DNA from: Galerina marginata
Taxonomy: Eukaryota; Basidiomycota; Agaricomycetes; Agaricales; Galerinaceae
Direction: 5' to 3'
DNA length: 64,000 bases
NCBI GenBank assembly: GCA_023014335.1
Contig: JAECYW010000001.1
Location: forward strand, 2,604,001-2,668,000
Positions 1 to 16,282 of the stretch are shown here, piece by piece. The position numbers and the translations under genes were made by a program. The notes under the pieces were generated by a model that was given only the letters and a program-made list of their open reading frames with translations, did not search any database and was not told where the DNA came from. How positions within the stretch are numbered: position 1 is the stretch's first letter; each line of letters starts with the position of its first letter.

Positions 1-1425
1 AAAAGCTGCGATATGCCCACATGACAGCCAACGACGAAGACCCAACTTTGGATTTCCAACATATTGTGTCATATCAGGGAATTATTGTCTAGCAAACGTG
101 GACTCAGCAAGGCCCATCTCTCTACAGCTACGCCCTCACCCACTCCCGGGAAGACTGGCCAACATCGCACAACCCACAGCGAGGTGACGGACGGACAGGC
201 CGTAGTGGAGATAAATGTGACTGGTACGTGAATTTGCCAACGACGCTGTAATACGCGACTAACCGGGCTCACTTCCCTTACTTTTAGTAACAGTACATTT
301 GCCTTCATAGTGCTCTGCATTGTGCGAAAAAGCCTTCCCCCATTTTCTCGACCAACATCTCCTTGCCGCATATTTTGCTGCATGAGAAAGTGAGGGCTGG
401 GCGACAGGTGACAGTCCTGTTACTTTCTGATCCTGCTAACCTTTTGAAAATCGCTCAAAGTGAATAAAGTAAATTCATGATCCCTAAGAACTGACTGTGA
501 CACTACCAGCCGCAAGGACTTGACCCTCTTGGCCATTATACAGAGGTCGCGTAGTAAGTATCAACGTTGTAGGTACAATAAGTACCCCTTTACAACCTGT
601 ATTTATATGTTTCAATATCATTCTTTTATTGTCACTCTTACTGCTAGGAATCACGGCAACAGTGGTAAGAAATAAAGATTTTGCTGAAGTATTCGCATTT
701 ATCTCCCGTTCACGCTCATTTCACGCAGCATAGAAGTTGCACATACTCGTTGAGTTCATTCAATATATATGGCGTATCTGGCTTTGCTGATCAAAACTTG
801 CTGGACAGCATTTCAAGACGCGATTAAAAATAGTGATTTTGCGTTATTCAATTTTTGGTCATCGCCCGAGAGCCTCAATTTTAATTGTAAAAATCTCCAA
901 AATCCAATGCAGCTGTAAAGCATGGTACACAAATTGGTTGCAAGATGTAAAAAGGAAAGGTTTTGTTTTGAGCCCGCAATTGTGAGATGATGAAAAGCAA
1001 ATGAAAATTTTGCATAGCAAAACATACATCATCACGTGCAGAAGCTCCAATTCGAGAATTAAGGTTTCGGCCGATTACACTACAACTTGTTTGAAAGAGA
1101 AAGCGCTTTCGCATATCCAACTCTTACCAAACGATGGGTCAGACTTTTTCCAGGCGTACAACAAACAACCTACCCCGGAATGATACTGTCATAGTGTGCG
1201 TATAATAGCCCTTCATTCGAGAGAAGGCTAAGATGCATTCAACAGCGTCATTCGGCCAACTGGAACAGGTAGTACGGTAAGAGGCATTATGTCTTGGTGA
1301 CGGTGTCCTTACATGGCTATTAGATAATAAATAGCGCAACACGCTCGGGAAACTTCGAGATCGGCAGTGGGCTTTCTATATCTACGGAAGAAATCAGGCA
1401 TCTCCAACAGACTCCCCGCCGACAT
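1..1425. other. Intergenic or outside-gene sequence
   Basis: I see no convincing coding frame here. Open frames on either strand are short, low in recognisable motifs and overlap each other. The stretch is AT-rich in places (about 440-1000), as fungal intergenic DNA often is. It may hold the upstream region of the hypothetical gene starting at 1426. Confidence 0.5.
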
Positions 1426-2193
1426 ATGGTCGTCCTTGTCGATACGCTGCCAGCATCGCCTGACCCAGAAGAAAACCAAGGGGAGCCAGGGCAAACGAAA
1501 AGCATGAAAGAAACGCTCGACAAACTCACAATCGACGTTCAGAGCCTACGCAACGAGATTGCCACCATAAGGTTCGGGGCGGTTGAGGTTGAGGGAGGCC
1601 AGATCTGGACGGAAATGCGAAGGGCGCTTGACAAACTTGGGCACCAAATTCAACGTCTGCGATTCGAGCTTGCTATTACACGCGCGTGGGCGCGGTCGGC
1701 GACATGGGCTGAAATGCAAGCGCAGCTCGACAACGTCGCGCGCGACGCCCAGCGCGCGCGGTCCGAGCTTGCCGTTAAGCGCTCACGGTCCGGGCCGGAG
1801 GCGGAGAGCCATTTGGTTAGGGAAGAAAACATGGAGGACGACAAAGGGCAAGAGGCACAAACCTCGACATCACTGAAAACGGATGAAAGTCAGTTGGTCC
1901 ATGAACACGGAGGCTCGCGTCCAGACTTACGGAAAGAGGGACCACCCCAAAGTCCTCAACCTCTTCCTTATGGCCACTTGTATCCCCCTTATCCTCCATA
2001 TTTCTATCCCGGATATCATGGCTCGCCGTATCATCTCGCACCTTCGATGCCACACTGTCGTATTTCGCTGAGAGACATATCCAAGAGTGCCATAACCATA
2101 GGGGAAGGGGAAAGCTCGAATACGTTCTTATTAAATTCAGACGAACAACACATACTGTCTGGACAACCAGGGTCAATAAGTGCCAACGAGTGA
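1426..2193 (+). CDS. Hypothetical protein with repeated coiled-coil segments
   Basis: A 255-residue frame from an ATG to a TGA with no visible intron. I do not recognise the family. Residues about 25-125 contain three related segments, each with a pattern like LDKLxxxxQxLRxEIAxxR followed by a Trp or Ala-rich stretch and a Glu-Met pair. They read as amphipathic helices with heptad spacing, so a coiled coil is likely. The middle (about 125-175) is acidic and polar. A Pro/Tyr-rich segment follows (about 178-205, with repeated PPYP and YPGY-like motifs), then a polar C-terminus. No signal peptide or membrane segment is evident. The gene lies 335 bp upstream of MDM34 on the same strand. An upstream exon is possible. 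Coding status is moderately supported by length and internal repeats only. Confidence 0.45.
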   Translation: MVVLVDTLPASPDPEENQGEPGQTKSMKETLDKLTIDVQSLRNEIATIRFGAVEVEGGQIWTEMRRALDKLGHQIQRLRFELAITRAWARSATWAEMQAQLDNVARDAQRARSELAVKRSRSGPEAESHLVREENMEDDKGQEAQTSTSLKTDESQLVHEHGGSRPDLRKEGPPQSPQPLPYGHLYPPYPPYFYPGYHGSPYHLAPSMPHCRISLRDISKSAITIGEGESSNTFLLNSDEQHILSGQPGSISANE

Positions 2194-2528
2194 CCACTAC
2201 TAGTAGTCTTGAATATGGGTGAGTCCAGAGAGCAAGTAGGCTCAAAGTTGGGATACTTACTATCGTTTTTCCAGACGTCCTGGGAACCGTACATTTGTAA
2301 TATGCTCTCCTTCGCTGTGATGAACTGTTTTGCTATGCTTTGAAACGCCTGTGATAGATACGTATGCTTTGAAATGTCTGTGATTGATACGCTTGGTTAA
2401 TAAATCGCTTGAGCCTTGGGAAGAGGAGGTGATGGTGGTTGAAGGAAAGGATGAGTCATGTGCACCTAACCCTAAGCCAAGTCTGTTTAAGCACCGTATA
2501 TGGAAAGTGACCATGATTTTATGCGGTC

Positions 2529-5444
2529 ATGTCGTTCACCTTCCACTGGCCCAGATTTTCTGACCAGTTCCACTACGATGCCATCCAGATGCTCAATACC
2601 GCGCTCAACAAAGGCAGCAAACCACCCATCATAGCAGACAGGATAGAGGTCGTCGAGTTGGAGATGGGCACCCAGGTTTGCCCTTCGATTCTTTTTTTGG
2701 ACTCGGCTGACGTCGTGCCAGCCCCCAGAGCTCGAGATTCGCGACATCGGCGACCTCACTGTCGACCAGTTCAGGGGAATATTTAGACTCACGTATACAG
2801 GTGATGCCCATCTCGTGCTCAAGACAAAAGTCCAGGTGCGTATCCACCCATTCTATGCTTAACACCTCTAAATTAGACCCCCACAGGCCAACCCGCTGAA
2901 CCACAAACAGCCCGACACCTCTATCCACCTAATGGGCGGCTCCCGAGGCATGCTCGCCGCCAAACAACCCCTCGTCGTCCCCATGCTCCTGCGTCTCTCG
3001 CACTTCCGGCTGTCCTCCTACGTCGTCCTCGTCGTCTCCAAGCAAAAGGGCATCACCCTCGTCTTCAAGACCGACCCCCTCCAGCACGTCGACATCAACA
3101 GCACCTTTGACTCCATCGCCGTCATCCAGAACTTTATCCAGCGCGAGATAGAGGGTCAGCTGAGACAGATGTTTAGAGAGGACCTGCCCGGGATTATCCA
3201 CCGCCTGAGCCAGCAGTGGGTGAAAGCAAAAGGTCGAGGCACCGTATCTGGAGAAGAGGCCGTTGGCAGGCGCCGATGCAGGGGAGGAGGACGTTCGACG
3301 CCATGTCCGCACCCGACGTCACCCACCGGCACCCCGCATCCGACCTCGGCATCGGCAGCGGCATGCAGCACCCGCTCAAGCACACCTCCTCTCGCCTCCC
3401 CTTCTCTCAACCTCAACCTCAACCCCATCACACGCGCCGCCTGCCCCGCGCAGCATCCACCTCCGGCATCTCCCTACACAGACCCCCCTTCCCCCCCTCC
3501 TCATCCTCCTACTCCTCCTCCCCACTCTCCTCCTCCACCCTATCCTCCATCCCTATATCCACCCCCAAGCCTACACCCCCCGAGCCCCCCGCATCGTCCC
3601 ACCCCGATCTAGAGAACTTTGACCCGACGTATGGCCTGCGTCCGGAAGGCCTCCCCACGAAGAGCGTGTTCAAAGGTTTCAGCAGCCTCTTTACGCCGAA
3701 CAAGGGCTTGGCCGACCTCGCGGAGGAGGCGGAAATGGAGGAGGGGAGTAGTGTCGCTGCAAGCAGTGAGTTCGAGTATGAGGAGAGCGTGGAGGGGGAA
3801 GGGGAGAGTTTTGATTTTGTAGATTGGGACGAGGCGGACCGCCGGAGCGGGCAACATGAACAGCAACGAGAAGCAGAGGTGCAATACGAAACCATCCCCG
3901 CCGTCGGCGGCGGCACTATCACCCGCCCACGCGTGTATCACTCACAATCCGCCATCCAGACGCATACCCACATGCACACCCACTCACGCAGCGCCATCCC
4001 GAACATAAACCTATCACGATCGCTCTCCTCTCTGCCCCCACCACCACCTCTATCGCGGTCCGCATCGAATCCATATTTCCCAGAGTACCCCCCTCCGCTG
4101 AACATCCCTCCTGGGCTTGCCACTGCTGGCCCGAGCAGACAACCGCTTCCTTCGCATCTTAACCTGAACCACGGCCTCAGCAGCTCAGCGGCGAGTCCAA
4201 CGGGGGTGCCGCTGCGCACTGCGCCGCCTGGGTATGGCTATGGGTACAACTACGGCTACGGATACGGGGGCTACCCCGACAGCGACAGCCCCGAATCCCA
4301 GTCCCTCTCGAATTCACGCTCGAACAGCGGGCCGTCGATGAGGAAATCCGCGTTGTCCTCCGAGCTGAACGGGTATGCATACCCATACCGCCCAGATGTC
4401 AACTCGGAGCCAGACACCGACGCGCTAGAGGAAGAAGCCGAGCTCGAAAGAGAGATGGAGCGGAGAAGCGCGACCGCCACCTCTGCGATCTATATGCGCC
4501 GCCCGCCGTCCGAGCGGCGCATGTCCGTCGCGTCAGCCAGCACGACAGCCACTGCGCGCACGGCCTACTCCACGCTCACCACGACCAACACTAACACCAC
4601 CACGCCCAATCTGAACACAAACTCGACGCAGCACCACCCACACCCCTCCTCTTCTCCCTACAGGCATACCCACCCCTCCCAAACCCAAAACGCCTCCTCC
4701 TCCTCCTCCCACCTCCCGCAAAACATCTCCCTATCCACCTCGCCCTCCCACCACACCACCACCCCTCTGAACGCCTCGTCGATCCACAAGCTCTCCACGC
4801 TCTCCACGTCGAACCACACGCTCAGCCCGTACACCCGCGACCTCTCGCACTTTACCGTGCGCAGCGTCCCCCCGCGGAGTGGGTCGTCCGGCGGTCTCGG
4901 CGCGGGCGGTGCGTTGGGCGGGCACGGATATGGATATGGGCATGGATATGGATATGGATATGGTGCGGGCGGCGCGGCGGAGAGGGCTGGGCAGCCGGTT
5001 AAAGCTAGACGGAAGCGGACGTATCGGATTGGGGGCAAGGCAGCTGTGCCTGCGGAATCCTCTCTGGCGGAGGCGGATAAGGACAAGGATAAGGATAAAG
5101 GCAAAATAAGCACGCGCCGGAAACGCACCCGCCCAGGAGGCCAGAGAGGCTCGTCCTCGCCGACCCTGCCTTCCGATATGGAGTTTGACGAGTCGGATAT
5201 GGACCGGTATTTCGCGCGGGAGCGCGAACATGAGCATGAACATGAACATAAGCACCAGGATGAGCCTGACGACGAGGTGGAGAGCCAGAGTCAGAGCCAG
5301 CCGACGACGTCGACTCCGGTGAAGAGGGGTGCGAGGGCTCGGCCTGCGCTGGTGGCCCATGCGGATAGCACCAGCACAAGCTCAGGTACTGGTACAGTTA
5401 CAGGCGTCGGACTCGGCGTTGGTGCTGGTCTGAGGAAGAGATGA
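2529..5444 (+). CDS. MDM34: ERMES complex subunit Mdm34 (mitochondrial distribution and morphology protein 34)
   Basis: Mdm34 is a mitochondrial outer-membrane component of the ER-mitochondria encounter structure and carries a lipid-binding SMP domain. The first ~200 residues match this: [10 protein letters not shown] at the start, then [11 protein letters not shown], the [10 protein letters not shown] and [12 protein letters not shown] segments, and a final [12 protein letters not shown]. Introns at 2676-2721 and about 2836-2886 keep phase. The frame changes near 3220-3281. A 62-nt intron 3220-3281 (GTGAAA...GCAG) restores the final frame. However, the skipped bases read [10 protein letters not shown], which looks like conserved Mdm34 sequence, so two extra bases in AAAA and GGGG runs are an equal alternative. 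The remaining ~700 residues are low complexity (Ser/Pro/Thr-rich, [13 protein letters not shown] repeats, a DKDKDKDK run, HEHEHEH). With about 900 residues the protein is roughly twice yeast Mdm34. It is convergent with the KDM5 gene. Confidence 0.85.
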
Positions 5445-6282
5445 GGCCCGCTTGATTATCCGCTGTCGACGTCGGCGCCGCAAGCTTGGGATCTTGCCTT
5501 CACGAAATTCTGCTTTTCTTGTGAACGAAGGAGGTCACGACACGACACACACGACACTTAGGGTGTCTTTTATTCTCATTGCGAATCGGACTGTGACTCG
5601 CGGACGGCATATGTGCTATGATTACGACGCGACATGACTTTTTGCATCTTTCACCTTGCCCTTTTAAATATGTAGAAGCGCCTCGATGTGTTACACCACT
5701 CTACACCACGCCTCACTACTAGTACTACTCTTATTGACCGTTAGCACCTGCTCCCTATTCTGCTTGCCATTATACATGTATTTTATTCTTCTGCACCTAC
5801 ATTGCATTTACATCTACATTTACCTACAACGACAGCTGCATGTACACTTATAAACACACACCTCATAAAGCATACACATTATCACGACCCCAGGTTCAGA
5901 ATACCACATCATGGATCAGCATGATAAAGAGAGGGGAAAGGGATTGGTCATTGTAGGTTAACCAGGCAAATACACATCTAAAAGGCAGTCGCATAATAAA
6001 GTATTGTGTGTACGTGGCGAATAATATTACCAGAGCCACGGCAGGAGGCAGGATACATAATTGTCGAGGAGGATCAACCTAATTGGCATGGAAGTTGAAG
6101 GACAAGAAGACAGGCAAAGCAGAGTGAACGTTAACAACATAAGTAAAATAAAATATCAGAGCGGAGAACCCAGTGAAGGAAGGACGGAAGGGAAGAAAAA
6201 CATGCTAGTATTATAGAAGTCAGTCGTAGTAGTACAAAACACAACCAATGGTCATAGTCCAGTCGTCCATTTCAGCCTCCAA
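5445..6282. other. Convergent 3' intergenic region between MDM34 and KDM5
   Basis: 838 bp with no supported gene. It is AT-rich from about 5640 and probably contains the 3' UTRs and polyadenylation regions of both flanking genes. Several AATAAA-like AT-rich blocks occur on both strands, but I cannot place the actual sites. Confidence 0.5.
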
Positions 6283-12543
<6,261 letters not shown>

Positions 12544-13423
12544 ATTTGCTAGGTTATGTTAGGCGGCGGCGGTTCTCCGTGGGAATTACCCAAAATAGAA
12601 AGGTTGTGGCACCTTTGTCTTCATGGCGATCACCCACAAGTCTTCCTGGTCAAACGCGACTTCACTGGAAGGCAATATCCTTTCTTAATCACGACATCAG
12701 CCAAATGTGACTCGTTTATAAGGTTTAAAGCTAATGTGATTGAGACACGACCCGGGATCATTGGTTGCAATTTAATCTATCTAAAACTTGAACCTTTGAT
12801 CTGCTTTCACTCGCAGGAAGGTTCAGAGAAATGTCGGACAACGCAGAGGACTGTCGATTTTATTCACGGTTTCATTGCACCTTGTGCGCTCTTTGGTCCT
12901 TTGAGTAATATTAATTCACGAACCCAGATGGTATTCAGTGATTAAGGAAAGCTTTAATTAGCGCATCGTCAGCACCGGTGTCGGAATGAGATTTATAATT
13001 TGAAACACCAGCTTTCTGGTATCCCCTGACGGCAAGGGAGTGGAATATGAATCCATGAGGTGTCCATCCTGTACTCTCCGTCGGTGTTACATATTTTTAT
13101 TAAGTAGTGGTGATACGAAGCCCGCCTGACCCCGCATGATGTCCATTTTCGGTCCGTCTGCATGATCAAGGCAGAGGCCATAACCAGAAAAAAATGCTAT
13201 CCCCCTCGCCATCATCGCCCGCCCTGAGGATAAGGAAATTAGATATTAGTTTTTCCGCATTGTGAGCAACCTTTCGACGATTTCAAGAATGATCTCCAAC
13301 TCCCCAAGCTTTCAATCATAAAAATGGCGCAGTCTAAATATAACCTCAGCTTATGTACAGATGATTTGTGTACGCAATGCTTCCGTCCTCAATCCGGTCC
13401 TTCAGCATACTTCAAGTTATATT
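12544..13423. other. Intergenic: KDM5 5' side and metacaspase 3' side
   Basis: 880 bp. The part nearest 12544 should contain the 5' UTR, first exon and promoter of the KDM5 gene. An open plus-strand frame 12556-12945 has no recognisable motif and I treat it as chance. The rest is AT-rich and probably the 3' flank of the metacaspase gene. Confidence 0.45.
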
Positions 13424-15784
13424 TTAGAGGGACAAGTTGTCATAATAGTACAGGATATCAACAGTTCGAGCTATTGAAGAAAGCTCCGAAAGGTACATGT
13501 TTTCTTCAGTCGTCTCCGTCCTTCCATTAACAAATAAAGACAATACCAACATCCTATCATCAACGAGTGAGTTTGTAAGGAGGTATCCGATCATAGCGAA
13601 TAAACCATTACCATAGGATGAGAGCTCGAGAGCTAAAAGTGCAGCATATATGAGAAGGGAGAATTGGACAATACAACGGTGAAGTACCTGGGGTTTCTGT
13701 TCATACTTCTCCTTCAAAAGCCCACGGATACTGACAAGCAGCTGTTGGTAGCTTGGCCTTTTGTTGGATTCTACGAAATGTCAACGAGGGGCTCGCAAAC
13801 GGGGAGAGGAACGTTGACCCACTGAGAGACTTAATGAAAGCCTGGGAAAACGTCAGCAACTTGTCCACCATTGTGAACTTTGAAAAGCTCACCCAGCTCA
13901 TAGCTCCGGTTGCTTTTCCTTCTTCTACTGCGTCGGCACTTGTCTGAGAATCCTTACAACCGCTCCAATGAAATCTGTTGTTGATTAGAGAAACGGGTGG
14001 TGTATTCGAGATTCGACATGTACTTACAACATCGGCGGAGCTGGTTCTCGTTGCCTTTGCAAGTTTATCGGCTTTTTGTGAGTCGCCAGCGCCGGATGCC
14101 TGCCTGATGACCCCCATTGCAGATCTGAACGCGCCGCCCTTGTCTCCTTTTTGGTATGACTTGAAGGCTGTAAGGAGGCCTTTGCCGGCCTCGATTGCCA
14201 GGTTGGGTTCCTTGAGTTTTCCCTCCGTCGAATACTACATATTGGAGTCAAATAGGTCGTCCATTGGAGTTAAAATTATGAACGTACAATGTAAGGTAAA
14301 TCTGGAGTGCAATAGGCTTTCAATTTCGTATCAGGACCAAAAAAACGCTTTCGTGACTTACCCAGGACGGATCCCGAATGACAAGACTATCGCATTTCGG
14401 TGGTAAGCAAAAGCCGGAAAAGAGGAAAGGCAAGATACAGACATCGAAAATAGCCGTCAAGCGACATCCAGAGGGAAGTGGTTTTACCAACGTTTCATGT
14501 ATGAGCTTCAGGTTAGTGTCGTGTCAATTGCACAAAACTGAAAACCAAACTGTCGAGAACGCACGTCGTCGACAATATCACCCGTCTCGTTGAAGTCCAC
14601 CTGTACATGGCAGTAAAAGTTTAATAAAAAGTTGAAATTGCGACTATTAGACGCACAGGATAAATCACTTATATATAAAGGTTATAAGATTTTGAAACTG
14701 TGTTTGTAAACTGAATTCTTTACCTTCATCAGATCCATCGGCTTCGTCTCCGGATAAATCCTTGGTTTGACCACCATGGACCTGAATCTTGGAAGAATTT
14801 TTAGTAAGTGGAATATTGCCTTCACCTAATAGCTGCCCACAATGGAAGAACAGAGCGTCATGACGTTTCGCGCCCTTTACAAGCCACTCCATGGCTTGAA
14901 GCTTTAAAAGGAATCAACGAGTTCCTCGACTAGCGACATGCCATTCAACGTACGATATTGGCTCGAGTAGGCTGCTGGTGCTCGTCTTCGGAATTGTCAG
15001 TGAGGACTAGCATGTCGTTTTCTTTATATCCATACTCCTCTTTGAAGTTACATTAATAGACAACTTAAGCATCAGATTCATAAATTCCCTACTCATCAAG
15101 AAGTTCTTCATATTTGTCACATCGTTGATGCATCCACTGAGTTCTGCCTCCTGTCCAAAGTAGTTGATTCCGACCTACATCAATAGTTTAGCTTGGAGTA
15201 GAACTGACGGACACAAAACGTACGAGGAGCGCCTTTTTCTTTCCCGTACACTGAGAGTACTGGAACGATTGCTCCGCGCCACGATCGCCATAAGTCTGGA
15301 TCTTTGAAGGTGGAGCATGGGGTTTCGCAGCTAGGGCTTGACGATTTCGACGTCGATTAGTCGGCGGGAGGAAAGAGAGTGCCTAGATACATACCTTCAG
15401 CGAGGCTTCAGCAGGTAGCAAACGGAGTCAACGAAATGTTGTAACATATTGTGTCTAAACGCATACCCGAGTCCTTCTGCTTCATGGCTACAAATTCAAT
15501 AGAAGTTGAGTCGGTGAGGTATTGGAAGACGGACAATCAACATACTGTGGTTCAGATTCTTGTTCTTCTTGCTCGCCTTCAGACTCATGTTCCTCTTGCT
15601 CGCCTTCGGACTCGTGCTCCTCTTCTTCGCGTTCTTCTTCTTCCTCAGGCTCTTCCTCTGCTTCTTCAGGCTCGGGCTCGGGCTCAGGCTCTTCTTCCTC
15701 TTGCTCGGGTTCATATTCAGGTTCTTCTTGCTCAGGTTCAGAGCCTTGCTCATCATCATTGGAGCGGAAAAAATCGAACGGCAT
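13424..15784 (-). CDS. MCA1: Type I metacaspase (caspase-like cysteine protease)
   Basis: Metacaspases cleave after Arg/Lys and act in fungal stress response and proteostasis. Spliced motifs in order: KKALLVGINYFGQ, EAELSGCINDV, KENDMLVLTDN, MEWLVKGAKRHDALFFH, HGGQTKDLSGDEADGSDE, VIYP|VDFNETGDIVDD, LTAIFD|SCHSGSVL, YSTEGKLKEPN, WSGCKDSQTSAD, LLVSIRGLLKEKYEQKPQ. The catalytic His codon is at 14776-14778 and the catalytic Cys codon at 14381-14383. About ten short introns are needed, including a predicted 11-nt exon near 15389-15399. The N-terminus is not the usual Pro/Gln/Tyr-rich prodomain: from MPFDFF onward it is a long Glu/Pro-rich acidic repeat (about 15535-15750). Two extra bases seem present, one just before the His codon (GGTCCATGG) and one at WSGC (TTCATTGG). 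Without skipping them, the conserved frame breaks. Confidence 0.85.
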
Positions 15785-16282
15785 GCTGTAGTAGACGGTA
15801 TAGATTTTGTATCTTGAATCAAACAAAGGTGAATGGGAGAAAGAAACGTACATGGGCGCTTGTCCAGGAGAGGTTCAATGGATGGTCCTTTGCCGTCGTT
15901 CTACAGCAACTCGATTGAAAGTCTAACCAAGTTCTAGAATATTCGTGGGTAGACGGTTGTAACTTATCGATGATCGATTACAACCAAAAGGTGGGATGTA
16001 AGGAACCTAGTAAGTGGGTAAATGATGTATTTAAACTGATTGATCCAAACACATTGATCTTTCCAAGATCAACTCACCAGAATCACACAGCCACCAAGAC
16101 CCTGGATAATTGAAAGTTCGAAATATTCAAATCACCGCCCACCATCCTGGTCTACCAAGCATGACGACAACAACTCAGACGAGATGGCGGAAACTAGGAA
16201 CTTCCATTGGAGTACTTATTATAAATTACAGTCATTGTAGATGTCCGAACATATTGATTTTTGTAGATCACTTACAACTTCT
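15785..16282. other. Short intergenic region, metacaspase 5' / BST1 3'
   Basis: 498 bp between two minus-strand genes. No supported coding sequence. It should hold the metacaspase 5' UTR and promoter and the BST1 3' UTR. A non-coding first exon of the metacaspase gene may lie near 15845, because a good 5' splice site (GTACGT on the minus strand) and a matching CTACAG acceptor just before the start codon are present. Confidence 0.4.

Noticed and set aside
2466..2475. CTAACCCTAA, telomere-like string
   Set aside because: A single short copy between genes; no array, so not telomeric.
4658..5379. Long open frames on the minus strand inside MDM34
   Set aside because: They are antisense shadows of the low-complexity, GC-rich MDM34 tail; the composition mirrors the repeats of the sense strand.
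12556..12945. Plus-strand open frame of 129 residues upstream of KDM5
   Set aside because: No recognisable motif, and it overlaps the place where the KDM5 first exon and promoter must lie.
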